Assembly: GCA_965207495.1 (NCBI GenBank)
Contig: OZ242287.1
Span: 2,542,001-2,606,000 of the forward strand
Length of the DNA stretch: 64,000 bases
Reading direction: 5' to 3'
From: Bin5 sp965207495
GTDB lineage: Bacteria; Chloroflexota; Anaerolineae; Caldilineales; Caldilineaceae
Position numbers and translations under genes: made by a program. Below, piece after piece: positions 36,717 through 45,488 of the stretch. The notes under the pieces are model-generated. The model did not search any database. It had not been told where the DNA came from and saw only the letters and a list, made by a program, of their open reading frames with translations. Position 1 is the first letter of the stretch; each line of letters starts with the position of its first letter.

Positions 36717-38771
36717 ATGCTACCGGAGCAGCAGGAACCTGCCGGCGCCGCCGTCAGGTCTGAACAACAAGAAGATGAAGGCCAGGGCCCCGAACGCCCA
36801 GTAGAGCCTGCTGAGGTAGGCCAGGAACTCCCGCCGGCGTCGAGCGCATATCTGACCGGCCGCCAGGTCGGCAGATATCTGGTGGGCGAACGGCTGGGAA
36901 GCGGCGGCGCCGCCAAAGTCTACCAGGCTTACGATCACATCCAGGAACGCGCGGTTGCCCTCAAAATCCTGTCACCCGGCGCCGATGACGCAGTGCGTAG
37001 TCGCTTCCAACAGGAAGCCCGTACCGTCGCCAGCCTCAGGCACCCGCACATCGTTCAAACCCTGCAGGTAGGCGCTGAAACTGCAGAAGGCACCGCCTAT
37101 ATCGCCATGGAGCTCGTCGAAGGCGATAGCCTGGCACAGCTTCTCAAACGCCGCGGTCGCCTCAGCGTGGCCGAAAGCTGCAACCTTCTGGCCCCTATCG
37201 CCCGCGCCCTCGACTACGCTCACCTACAGGAAATCGTCCACCGCGACGTAAAACCAAGTAACATCCTTCTGCGTCCCTTCGACCCTGCGCCCTTCGCAAG
37301 CCTGGCCCCAGACGATGACTCGGCATCAGCGCTTTACGAAGCCGAACAGCTCCTGGTCGGCACGCCATCTAGCGACGCCTATCTGGCTGCTCACGCCGCT
37401 GTCGAGTTGCCCGTTGCCCCGCTTCTGTCCGACTTTGGCATCGCGCGTGCCCTCGATATGCCGGAACTAACCAATGAGGGGCGTACGATTGGGACCCCCG
37501 CCTATATGGCTCCCGAACAGTGTGCCAATAGTCGCAAAGTCACCGGACGCGCCGATATCTACGCCTTGGGCGCTGTCCTTTACCGTTGCCTGGTAGGTCG
37601 ACCTCCCTTCACGGGCACAACCACCCAGATCCTCCACGCACACGTCTACGCGCCCCTGGCCTTACCCGACGATCTGCTGGCCACGCTCCCACCCGAACTG
37701 GTCGACGTGCTGCGCCGAAGTCTGGCCAAAAACCCCGATGAGCGCTACACCGTCGCCCGTGAGATGGCCGACGACCTGACAGCCATAGCCGGCCGCATCG
37801 CATCTCTTGAAAGTACCCTCGCCGAGCAGACGTCGACACTTACCTTTGTCTCATTGCCGCCCGTTGGACTGCCGCCATCACCATCCCAAACTACCGAAAC
37901 GGTGATCGTTCACGGCTCCGTGAGCACCCTTGAAGTGCCGTCGTCTCAAGACTTTCCATCGCACCGGTCCGGAGAACCGGAGGCCCAGCCTTCTGCACCG
38001 AGCAACTCGAAACGCGCACAGGTTCCACTTATGGGCGTGGTCTTGGGCTTCGCACTCCTTCTCGGCCTGATGGTCATAGTCCCCGTCCTTCGAGACGCCT
38101 TGCGAGAATCACCTGCAACCGCCGTGCAGAACCCATCTGGGTCCGCCGCACCTGCCGCTGCCTTGCCGGCCGCTGAATCGCAGCCCTCCAACACGGAGGA
38201 GCTCTTGCAGTCGCAGACCACTGCCGGCAACGTAGCTTCCCCCTTGTCCGACCCCGATGCGCAGGCAGCTTCCGCGCCCCCTGCCGCGCTGGGACAGGAA
38301 GCCGCCGCCTGCCAGTATCAGACGGCAGTTGAATTCGAAAGCTATCTCGGCGACAGTGAACCGGTCGCCCTCGAGCTCGGCTGCCCGAAAGGCGTGCCAG
38401 TCCTCTTGGCGTTCGAAATTCAGTTCTTCCAGACAGGCTTAGCCCTTGGCCGACTGGACAAGCCCGTCGTCTACCTGCGTTACTTCAGCAACGATGAGTG
38501 GGAACAGCGGGAGCATGCCTGGCGCGATGGCATGCAGGAAGTAGTAGACTCCCCAGACCTTCTGTCACCCGCAGAAGACCTGTTTCAACCAGTGCGCGGC
38601 ATTGGGCAAATCTGGGCTGAAAGCCTGTTTGTAAGACAGGCGTTGGGCTGGGCTTCCGCACAGCCGGTGCAGGCTAACGGTATTTTGCAATCGTTTGAAG
38701 GAGGGTTGCTGATATACAATAGTGATTTGCAAGACACATACATTTTCTTAAAGTCGCAGTTGCGGCTCTAA
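36717..38771 (+). CDS. Membrane-anchored Ser/Thr protein kinase (PknB-like)
   Basis: The 684-residue protein has an N-terminal tail of 50 residues, a Hanks-type kinase domain (about 53-345), one transmembrane helix (about 436-458) and an extracytoplasmic domain. The glycine loop LGSGGAAKVY is at 60-69, the ATP lysine is Lys83, HRDVKPSN starts at 175, DFG is at 239-241 and APEQ follows near 262. Asp177 and Asp239 are 62 residues apart, where about 18-20 is usual, so some 40 residues are inserted between the catalytic and activation segments. The outer domain ends QSFEGGLLIYNSDLQDTYIFL. The lipoprotein gene follows 22 bases downstream. Confidence 0.93.
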   Translation: MLPEQQEPAGAAVRSEQQEDEGQGPERPVEPAEVGQELPPASSAYLTGRQVGRYLVGERLGSGGAAKVYQAYDHIQERAVALKILSPGADDAVRSRFQQEARTVASLRHPHIVQTLQVGAETAEGTAYIAMELVEGDSLAQLLKRRGRLSVAESCNLLAPIARALDYAHLQEIVHRDVKPSNILLRPFDPAPFASLAPDDDSASALYEAEQLLVGTPSSDAYLAAHAAVELPVAPLLSDFGIARALDMPELTNEGRTIGTPAYMAPEQCANSRKVTGRADIYALGAVLYRCLVGRPPFTGTTTQILHAHVYAPLALPDDLLATLPPELVDVLRRSLAKNPDERYTVAREMADDLTAIAGRIASLESTLAEQTSTLTFVSLPPVGLPPSPSQTTETVIVHGSVSTLEVPSSQDFPSHRSGEPEAQPSAPSNSKRAQVPLMGVVLGFALLLGLMVIVPVLRDALRESPATAVQNPSGSAAPAAALPAAESQPSNTEELLQSQTTAGNVASPLSDPDAQAASAPPAALGQEAAACQYQTAVEFESYLGDSEPVALELGCPKGVPVLLAFEIQFFQTGLALGRLDKPVVYLRYFSNDEWEQREHAWRDGMQEVVDSPDLLSPAEDLFQPVRGIGQIWAESLFVRQALGWASAQPVQANGILQSFEGGLLIYNSDLQDTYIFLKSQLRL

Positions 38772-38793
38772 CTATCCAAAATGGAGGACTAAG

Positions 38794-39684
38794 ATGCAGA
38801 ACTCGACAGTTGAACGAGCCAGATGGTTGCGCCGACTCTTCTCGGCGAAACCATCCTATATGGTCGTTCTAATCGTTTTGGTGGCAGCCCTGGCACTGGC
38901 CGGCTGTAACAGAAGGCAGCAGGCAGAGCCAACCGCTACGTCTCCGCCGCCCACCGACACACCCGTGCCGCCCACGGATACACCGGTACCGCCGACTGAT
39001 ACGCCAACGCCGGTACCGCCGACCGACACGCCTGAGCCGGAACCCACCGACACACCGGAGCCCGAGCCCACCGACACACCCGCGCCCACCGCTACACCCG
39101 CACCCGAACCAAAAGTGAGCATTCCTAGCGGCTGGAGCAAGGTCGAGAACGATCGCCTCGGTTACTCTTTTGCGGTCCCGCGCGGATGGTCCGTCTTTGA
39201 CCTCCAGAGCGGTCAGCTCAGCCAGATCATGCGGTTCGTCAGCCCCGAGGCTGCCCAGCAGGTGGACGAAGCCCTCACAGGTCCCGGCGGCGAATACGCC
39301 GGCCACCTTGGCGTACAGCTCGCCATATTCTCCAGGCCGCCTATCGCCGCATTGGCCGGCGTCGGCATCTTCCCGAATCTCGACGACGACATCTCGTCAG
39401 AAAGATTGGTGGATTGGCTGGGAGAACAGTTGGAGAGTCTTCCCCTCCCGGTTCCCGTGGAGATCCAGAGCCTCGAGGCCGGCACAACCAACAACCTGCC
39501 CTCAATTCAGGGCGTTGCCAGCGCCGATCTGGCCAGCCAGGGTCTCTTCGACGCTCACGTTGTCATCACAGCGCTCCGCGCAAATGACACCGCCTACATC
39601 CTGATCGTTGCCGTTCCCGAAAACCAGGTCAGCAACAGGCAGGCAGAGATCAACGCAATCGTCGGAACCTTCCGACCCGAATAG
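38794..39684 (+). CDS. Surface lipoprotein with Thr/Pro repeat linker
   Basis: The 296-residue protein has a type II signal: the hydrophobic run VVLIVLVAALALAG ends at Cys38. Residues about 45-106 are an extended linker of tandem P-x-D-T-P and E-P-T units, a typical Chloroflexota cell-surface spacer. The globular C-terminal domain (about 107-296) begins IPSGWSKVENDRLGYSFAVPRGWSVF and resembles PsbP-like or other small secreted domains, without a firm match. TGGAGGA precedes the ATG. Placed directly after the kinase gene, it may be a ligand, partner or substrate of that kinase's outer domain; this is inference. Confidence 0.85.
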   Translation: MQNSTVERARWLRRLFSAKPSYMVVLIVLVAALALAGCNRRQQAEPTATSPPPTDTPVPPTDTPVPPTDTPTPVPPTDTPEPEPTDTPEPEPTDTPAPTATPAPEPKVSIPSGWSKVENDRLGYSFAVPRGWSVFDLQSGQLSQIMRFVSPEAAQQVDEALTGPGGEYAGHLGVQLAIFSRPPIAALAGVGIFPNLDDDISSERLVDWLGEQLESLPLPVPVEIQSLEAGTTNNLPSIQGVASADLASQGLFDAHVVITALRANDTAYILIVAVPENQVSNRQAEINAIVGTFRPE

Positions 39685-39824
39685 TCTTACCTAGTGGCCC
39701 CAGACTGAGGAGAGAGAAGCAAGGGAGGTCGGTTGCATTCTGCACCGGCCCCCAGCTTTTCTCTTCTCGTTTTCTTCCCTTCGTAAGGGAACTGTAAGTT
39801 CACCAGGCCCGGCCCCGAGGTGAA

Positions 39825-41639
39825 ATGGTGACTCCTATGCTCGCCGAAACGCCAAATCTGAACTACATTGTCGGACTGATGTCGGGCGAATTTCGCGCAG
39901 AAGTGGTTCAACGCGCTCTGGAGTGGAGGAAGAACGCCGGTGGAGATCAGAGCCGATCGTTCATATCGGTACTGCGCAAGAATGTGAAAATCAAAGGATT
40001 CCGAAACCCTCATAAGGCTGGCAACCAGCTTCTCCTGACCGAAATACTTCGTCTACTGCCCTTCTCAGCTGAGCTCGTTGGCCCCATATTGCGAATCTGG
40101 ATGGATTCCCACTCTGAACTCTATAAGGAAGTGTCCGGACATCTGTCCGCACTGAATATGCCAGTCCATGGTCTGGACTTTTCCGAGAATCGCTTCTCAG
40201 GCAGTTGGCCTTCCGACATCTGGCATCAGGAGAAGGAAAACATCCTTGCTTCGCACAGTCATTTCAAGGAAGACGATGTAGCTCTCATGCTATGTTGTGT
40301 GTCAGGGAACATGCCAGACCCTGATGAAAGTGACAAAGACGATTCCGCAGAATCTCAGGGTGACACGGTCTTCTCCCAGTGGCTTGAGGAAATGAGAGAA
40401 CTGCCGGCAGACGCGCCGCAATGGCAGCACGCGAACGACTTCGTAGCATCCGCCACCGAAATCATTCAATACAAAACAAAGGTACGAAGTTATACACTGA
40501 AATACAACGCAATTCTCGCTGAGATGAAGCAAGAGGTCGGACGTGAACTGGCCTTCTTTCAATGCGATCCGGATTCCTGGTCGGTAGAGCGACTGTCCGA
40601 TCGGCTGGCAGGCAATCAACTGGCAGCGCCCGAGGACATGGCGGAATTACTTCGCCAGACAGAGTCGTTGAAGGTCTTGCTTTCCGAATATAAGCCGGTT
40701 CACAATATTGCTCCGACTATCGAAGAGGAGGTAGCCCTTTGGCCGCAGCGCGGAGAACTTCAGCGACAGATCCTCGGCTGCCTCAATCAGATCTATCAGC
40801 TGTTTTCGAACTCCGGCGAAGAAGACGAAGACCTGGCTGCAATAGGCAACAGGGAAGCCTCCCCTGTCCCCGAATCGGCGGCCCCTCCCGCCGCCGAAGA
40901 GTCGACTTCGAACAAATCAGCAGTGGAGGACGACGAAACCGATTCCACACTAGCAGCGATACGAGTGCGCAGCGATGAAAGTGTTCATGAATCCGGTGCA
41001 GAAACTCCCTATGTTTCCGATACTGTCATCTCCACCATGGAGTCAGAAAACACTTCTCTGAGACAAGAGCTTCAAGAGCTTCGCGGCGAACTGAAGACGA
41101 CGCAGGATATTGTCAGGCTCTGGCGCATCGCTTACGAAAGAGCGCGCAAGCAGATGGCGCCAACCGCAAGGCCTCCGAGTGAAGATGAATTCCTGAACAT
41201 TGAGGACGTAAGAACCGCTGTGGCGCTTGCCAGAGAAAAATACTCCGGCGAGCTGCTTTTTCAGCCCAACTCGAAATCTGAGATCGAAGATAATCCATTT
41301 GAGAAGCCCACGAACGTATTGGCCGCGTTCGAATGGCTCGCGACGACATTCTACCGTTCCAAGATGGGAGAAGTAAGCGTACCCGACTTTGACTCGTCAA
41401 TTAAGAAAGTTTGTGGCTGGCGCTATGTGGGGGGTCAAAGCAAGAACACGATGACCCGGTACAAGTCCTGGTATACGACCAGTCTTGAAGGCAAAATGTA
41501 CTGGTTGAAGAGGCACGTCGGCACAGGCAGCAACAAGGACTCTCGTTACACAATCCGTATTGCCTTCGACTGGGACAGTGTTCGACGAGTCGTCGTCATC
41601 GGCTATATAGGACAACATCAACAGACCGACGCAACCTGA
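39825..41639 (+). CDS. Unrecognised 604-residue protein with helical N-terminus and coiled coil
   Basis: I do not recognise this gene. Residues about 1-330 look all-helical, with stretches such as LLLTEILRLLPFSAELVGPI. Residues 340-400 are acidic and low-complexity. Residues about 405-440 form a likely coiled coil (ENTSLRQELQELRGELKTTQ). The last 130 residues hold a distinct globular domain with AREKYSGELLFQP, AFEWLATTFYRSK and the ending RIAFDWDSVRRVVVIGYIGQHQQT, reminiscent of small strand-rich domains at the end of defence or toxin-like proteins. No signal peptide or membrane segment is seen. GAGGTG precedes the ATG. Its codons are less C-ended than those of its neighbours, suggesting transfer. 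Confidence 0.7.
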   Translation: MVTPMLAETPNLNYIVGLMSGEFRAEVVQRALEWRKNAGGDQSRSFISVLRKNVKIKGFRNPHKAGNQLLLTEILRLLPFSAELVGPILRIWMDSHSELYKEVSGHLSALNMPVHGLDFSENRFSGSWPSDIWHQEKENILASHSHFKEDDVALMLCCVSGNMPDPDESDKDDSAESQGDTVFSQWLEEMRELPADAPQWQHANDFVASATEIIQYKTKVRSYTLKYNAILAEMKQEVGRELAFFQCDPDSWSVERLSDRLAGNQLAAPEDMAELLRQTESLKVLLSEYKPVHNIAPTIEEEVALWPQRGELQRQILGCLNQIYQLFSNSGEEDEDLAAIGNREASPVPESAAPPAAEESTSNKSAVEDDETDSTLAAIRVRSDESVHESGAETPYVSDTVISTMESENTSLRQELQELRGELKTTQDIVRLWRIAYERARKQMAPTARPPSEDEFLNIEDVRTAVALAREKYSGELLFQPNSKSEIEDNPFEKPTNVLAAFEWLATTFYRSKMGEVSVPDFDSSIKKVCGWRYVGGQSKNTMTRYKSWYTTSLEGKMYWLKRHVGTGSNKDSRYTIRIAFDWDSVRRVVVIGYIGQHQQTDAT

Positions 41640-41711
41640 AAATGGATCTTTAGCCACAATACCCCGTATTTGCAGAACCGCATCTTATTCGCAAGACGAA
41701 AGGTAACTGTT

Positions 41712-42794
41712 TTGACTGAAAAAGCGATCGATCTGCGCTCCGATACAGTAACGCACCCAACGGAAGAAATGCGTAAGGCGATGGCCTCGGCTCCGGTCGG
41801 AGACGACGTCTACGGCGAAGACCCAACCGTCAATCGTCTCGAGGCGATGACCGCAGACTTGCTCGGAAAAGAGGCCGCACTGTTCGTGTCCAGCGGCACG
41901 ATGGGCAATCTGGCCTCTGTAATCAGCCATTGCGGTCGCGGCGACGAGCTTATCTTGGGAGATCAGGCCCACATCTTTACGTCCGAGCAAGGCGGCACTG
42001 CTGTTCTGGGTGGCGTGTATCCACGCCCACTGCCAACCTCACCCGATGGTACCTTGGACCTGGACCTGGTGGTGGCATCGATCCGCCCCGATGACGAACA
42101 TTACCCCCGTACCCGACTGCTCGCGATCGAGAACACACACAATCGCAGTGGCGGGCGATGCCTGCCCGTGGAATACATGGACGCTGCCGGTAACACAGCA
42201 CACAGCCACGGCCTCAAACTCCATGTGGACGGAGCCCGCCTCTGGAATGCCGCTGTCGCCCTCAACGTCGCCCCCGCCCGCCTCGTGCAAGAGGCGGACA
42301 GTGTCAGTGTCTGCCTGAGCAAAGGGCTCGGCGCCCCGGTAGGCTCCGTCGTCGTCGGCGACGCCGATTTCATCAATCGGGCGCGCCGCATGCGCAAAAT
42401 CCTCGGCGGCGGCACCCGCCAGGCCGGCATTATCGCCGCCGCCGGCATCGTTGCCGTCTCCGAAATGATCGAGAGATTGGCCGACGACCACGCCAACGCC
42501 CGCAAACTGGCCCAAGGCCTGGCCAAATTGGACGGCATTGTCCTCAACCCTGAGAAGATAGAAACCGATATCGTCTACTTCGAGTTGCATCGCGACGACA
42601 TCACCCCGGCACAACTGTCCGCCGGCCTGAGGGAAGAGGGTGTCCTGCTGAATCCTACTGGCGGCAACTTGCTGAGGGCGGTCACAAATCTGTCAGTCTC
42701 CTCCGACGACATCGACCGTACCCTTGACGCCTTTGCCCGGGTCCTGGACTCTGACGCCGTAAGCGCCGGCGACGACGTGCGCGTCTACGGGTAG
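41712..42794 (+). CDS. ltaE: Low-specificity L-threonine aldolase
   Basis: This PLP enzyme cleaves threonine or allo-threonine to glycine and acetaldehyde. The 360-residue protein starts with the family signature IDLRSDTVTHPTEEMRKAM and contains EDPTVNRLEA, FVSSGTMGNL and HVDGARLWNA; the PLP lysine is in SVCLSKGLGAPVGS near residues 196-209. The frame is open from a TTG at 41670, but the TTG at 41712 has AAAGG eight bases upstream and gives the normal N-terminus. It lies between the unrecognised gene and a DUF697-like gene without functional connection. Confidence 0.92.
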   Translation: MTEKAIDLRSDTVTHPTEEMRKAMASAPVGDDVYGEDPTVNRLEAMTADLLGKEAALFVSSGTMGNLASVISHCGRGDELILGDQAHIFTSEQGGTAVLGGVYPRPLPTSPDGTLDLDLVVASIRPDDEHYPRTRLLAIENTHNRSGGRCLPVEYMDAAGNTAHSHGLKLHVDGARLWNAAVALNVAPARLVQEADSVSVCLSKGLGAPVGSVVVGDADFINRARRMRKILGGGTRQAGIIAAAGIVAVSEMIERLADDHANARKLAQGLAKLDGIVLNPEKIETDIVYFELHRDDITPAQLSAGLREEGVLLNPTGGNLLRAVTNLSVSSDDIDRTLDAFARVLDSDAVSAGDDVRVYG

Positions 42795-42806
42795 GCGAAG
42801 TGGACG

Positions 42807-43946
42807 ATGCGTTCACTTCCACTGCGTTCCATCTGGCAGATCGTCAGTGAGATCAACCTTGCCGAGATTCAGCGGGAGATCGAAGCCCCCTTCCATCTGT
42901 TGATCGCAGCTGACGATGAACCTGACGCAGAGCACGCTGCAGCCCGCCTCAGCTCCCCCAGCGCCGACTACGTCGATCCATGGATCACCGTAACCGACAG
43001 CAGCGGGTCCGGCCTGCTCTCGCAGAGCACCGATATTGCACCCAGTTCCCCTGCGAACCAGTCCTCTTCCGCGCAGCCCTCACTCCCATCTCCGGACTGC
43101 GCCCTGCTCGTGTCAAACCAACTCGAACTTAGTCCGGCCCTGCGCTCTCTCCACCAGGCCCTGACCGCCCGCTCCATCCCCTCGCTTATCGTCGTAATAG
43201 GTCCCGAAGCCAAACGCTCCGACAGCGCCATCACCCGCCGTGGGGAACACGTACGCGTGGCCATCTCAGACTGGTCCGATCAGTCAGTTGCCCGCGTCGC
43301 CGCTACGCTGGTACAGATCGTTCCCGCCCCTCTCCGCCTGCCCCTCGCCCGCCGACTGCCGCCCTTGCGGCCGGCAGCCCTCAATATACTGATCCAGGAA
43401 ACCTCCCAGGTCAACGCCAGCTACTCCTTCACCACCGGTCTGGGCGAAACCGTGCCGGGGTTGAACTTCGTCCTCGGCGCCGGAGACGCAATCGTTCTCA
43501 CAAAGAACCAACTGATGATGGCCTACAAAATCGCCCTGGTCTCAGGCAAGTCCGGTTCCCCGCAGAAGCTCTTGGGCGAAATCGTTGGCGTTCTCGGCAG
43601 TGGCTTTCTGTTCCGCCAGATCGCACGCCAGATGAGCGGATTGATTCCGGTTTGGGGTATAGTGCCAAAGGTGGCCGTCGCCTACGCCGGCACCTGGGCA
43701 ATCGGCAGAGCGGTAACGCTGTGGGCCACGGAAGGACAGAAAATCACGCCGGAGCTCATGTCGGGCCACTACCGCGAGGCAATGGAACAAGGACGCCAGG
43801 CCGCCCAGCGCATCGTCGACAATGCACGCCGGCCCCGCCCTGCCTCCAGCGCCAAAAAGCTGCCCGCCCGCACGCAGGCCATCTCCTCACGTCTCCTGCG
43901 ACGCGTCGGCAAACATATACCTCGCCTCCCCCCGCGCAAAGGCTGA
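42807..43946 (+). CDS. DUF697/YcjF-like membrane protein
   Basis: This 379-residue protein has a C-terminal region of the DUF697 type: VPGLNFVLGAGDAIVLTKNQLMMAYKIALVSGK near residues 215-247, then hydrophobic segments near 250-310. The N-terminal half has a Rossmann-like patch (CALLVSNQLELS, SLIVVIGPEAKR), but the P-loop motif of the GTPases usually fused to DUF697 is absent, so it lacks a recognisable nucleotide site. The tail is basic. It starts 12 bases after threonine aldolase and may share its transcript. Function unknown; the family is linked to stress-associated GTPases. Confidence 0.8.
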   Translation: MRSLPLRSIWQIVSEINLAEIQREIEAPFHLLIAADDEPDAEHAAARLSSPSADYVDPWITVTDSSGSGLLSQSTDIAPSSPANQSSSAQPSLPSPDCALLVSNQLELSPALRSLHQALTARSIPSLIVVIGPEAKRSDSAITRRGEHVRVAISDWSDQSVARVAATLVQIVPAPLRLPLARRLPPLRPAALNILIQETSQVNASYSFTTGLGETVPGLNFVLGAGDAIVLTKNQLMMAYKIALVSGKSGSPQKLLGEIVGVLGSGFLFRQIARQMSGLIPVWGIVPKVAVAYAGTWAIGRAVTLWATEGQKITPELMSGHYREAMEQGRQAAQRIVDNARRPRPASSAKKLPARTQAISSRLLRRVGKHIPRLPPRKG

Positions 43947-44006
43947 AACAGCCACACATTCTGCCTTCCCTCAGCCCGAATCCAACCAATTTAGAACCGG
44001 TTTCAT

Positions 44007-44035
44007 TTGACAACCTGACCCGTCCGTGATATCCT
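44007..44035 (+). promoter_or_regulatory. Promoter of tRNA-Asp
   Basis: TTGACA at 44007-44012 and TATCCT at 44030-44035 are separated by 17 bases. The mature tRNA begins 27 bases after the -10. Confidence 0.7.
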
Positions 44036-44062
44036 CACAATCGCATGTCTTGATTTCCTGAT

Positions 44063-44138
44063 GGGGGCGTGGTGTAGCGGTTAGCATGTCGGCCTGTCAA
44101 GCCGGAGGTCGCGGGTTCAAATCCCGTCGCTCCCGCCA
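44063..44138 (+). tRNA. trnD: tRNA-Asp (GTC), CCA encoded
   Basis: The 76-base cloverleaf has a fully paired acceptor stem (GGGGGCG with CGCTCCC), discriminator G and an encoded CCA. The anticodon loop CTGTCAA places GTC at 44096-44098. The T arm contains GGTTCAAATCC. The D arm reads GTGTAGCGGTTAGCA. It is a single gene, not part of a cluster. Confidence 0.97.
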
Positions 44139-44260
44139 CGGCAATACAAATGCCAGACCATGGGGAAATCGGGGGACGAGGTGAAGTGGGAAGCGCGTTG
44201 GTAAATCAGTCCAGCGTTCGCATGACCATCGCCTGTCGCTCCCCTCAAATAGACATGAAA

Positions 44261-44292
44261 AACAGGTCAACCCGTTAGTGGGTTGACCTGTT
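44261..44292 (-). terminator. Intrinsic terminator of fabI
   Basis: A perfect 13-base-pair stem (AACAGGTCAACCC with GGGTTGACCTGTT) and 6-base loop lies 30 bases after the fabI stop. Read on the minus strand it is followed by TTTTTCATG, giving a T-run in the correct direction. Confidence 0.85.
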
Positions 44293-44321
44293 CGCATTCC
44301 GGATTCGGCTTTGCCCGCCTC

Positions 44322-45110
44322 TTACCCCGAAACGGTGTCCATCTCGGGGGCGCCCATGATATTGTAACCCCCGTCCACATAGACAACCTCGCCGGTAACC
44401 TTCTGCGCCCAGTCGCTTAGGAGGAACCGGGCCGCATTCCCCACGTCGGCCTGGGTTACATTCCCCATCGGCGCCACCGTGCCCACGTAGCCAAGACTCT
44501 TCCGAAATCCGCTGACACCCGCCGATGCCAAGGTCTTGATGGGACCGGCGCTTATCGCATTCACCCGCACCTGCTCCTTACCCAGGTCCCAGGCAAGATA
44601 GCGAACTGTCGCCTCCAACGCGGCCTTGGCCACACCCATTACATTGTAGTTGGGCGTCACCTTTTCCGCGCCGTAATAGGTCATTGCCATGATGCTGCCG
44701 CCCTCTGACATCAACGGGACCGCACCCTTGGCCAGCGCAATCAGGCTGTAGCAACTGATATCGAGCGCGACGCGGAACCCCTCGCGGCTTGTGTCCACGA
44801 AACGTCCACCCAGGTCCTCCCGTGGGGCGAAGGCAATCGAATGCACCAGAAAATCGAGGCCCCCGAAGTGGTCTCCGGCCTTTCCGTAGAGCGCCTCAAT
44901 CGCCGCGTCATCGGTAACATCGCATTCCTCAACGAAGCTGCTCCCCAGCGAAGCCGCCAAAGGCGTGACCCGTTTTTCCAGAAAGTCGCCGGCATAGCTT
45001 AAACCAATTTCAGCGCCCTCCTCTGCCAGAGCCTGCGCTATCCCCCACGCAATTGAATTCTTGTTCGCGACACCAAATATAAGACCGCGTTTCCCATCGA
45101 ATGTCCCCAT
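44322..45110 (-). CDS. fabI: Enoyl-[acyl-carrier-protein] reductase
   Basis: FabI performs the last reduction of each fatty acid elongation cycle with NADH. The 262-residue protein has the FabI-type cofactor start GLIFGVANKNSIAWGIA (residues 9-25), in place of the classical GxxxGxG of other short-chain dehydrogenases. The active-site Tyr and Lys are in YNVMGVAKAA, about residues 153-162, with six residues between them. NAISAGPIKTLAS and VYVDGGYNIMG follow. AAGGAG lies upstream of the ATG. No other fatty acid gene is adjacent. Confidence 0.95.
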   Translation of the reverse strand: MGTFDGKRGLIFGVANKNSIAWGIAQALAEEGAEIGLSYAGDFLEKRVTPLAASLGSSFVEECDVTDDAAIEALYGKAGDHFGGLDFLVHSIAFAPREDLGGRFVDTSREGFRVALDISCYSLIALAKGAVPLMSEGGSIMAMTYYGAEKVTPNYNVMGVAKAALEATVRYLAWDLGKEQVRVNAISAGPIKTLASAGVSGFRKSLGYVGTVAPMGNVTQADVGNAARFLLSDWAQKVTGEVVYVDGGYNIMGAPEMDTVSG

Positions 45111-45333
45111 CGCTCGCTCCTTACGTTTGTTCGGTCCTGAATCTCACTGAAGATCCAGGCACAGTGCTGTGCTTCGTCCCCGGCAGCCTGCCCGCCCGTC
45201 CGCGTCCTTCGACTTGAGACGAAGAGACTGCACCGCGCCCTCTATTCGTCACCTGGACCTCTACCTAGGCCGAAGAAAGCCCGGTTCTGGCACATAAACA
45301 AGAAAAAACCTTGAAATTCGTTGAAATTACCCC

Positions 45334-45362
45334 TTTACAAGCAAAGAAAAGCATGCTATAAT
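45334..45362 (+). promoter_or_regulatory. Promoter of a candidate small RNA
   Basis: TTTACA at 45334-45339 and a perfect TATAAT at 45357-45362 are 17 bases apart on the plus strand. No plus-strand gene follows; the next gene, tyrS, ends convergently at 45489. The promoter must therefore drive a noncoding transcript or be spurious. Confidence 0.7.
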
Positions 45363-45369
45363 TACTACT

Positions 45370-45444
45370 TAGGGAACCGAGTTGTCACGTTGTGGTTGGA
45401 AGCCACTATCGGGGGAAGCGTGGCATCCGGTTCCTGTTTTTATT
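45370..45444 (+). ncRNA. Candidate structured small RNA with its own terminator
   Basis: A transcript from the promoter at 45334 would fold into nested stems. P1 pairs GGAACCG (45373-45379) with CGGTTCC (45428-45434). P2 pairs GTCACG (45384-45389) with CGTGGC (45419-45424), including one G-T pair. P3 pairs GTGGTT (45392-45397) with AGCCAC (45401-45406). An unpaired purine-rich strand TATCGGGGGAAG lies between P3 and P2. P1 is followed by TGTTTTTATT, which can act as the terminator. An alternative pairing of GCCAC with GTGGC is also possible. I cannot match this to a known riboswitch or sRNA. The rest of 45111-45488 shows no gene. Confidence 0.55.
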
Positions 45445-45488
45445 GGTACTAGGAATTTCTCCAACCTTCCCCCGGGCATCGGTCGCCC

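Noticed and set aside
38935..39110. Regular short repeats as a CRISPR-like array
   Set aside because: They are in frame and encode the Thr/Pro linker of a lipoprotein; there are no spacers.
45370..45444. Assignment of the candidate RNA to the ZTP riboswitch
   Set aside because: The P3 and purine-rich strand are similar, but the CCGCCTGGGC-like second block is missing and no folate or purine gene follows.
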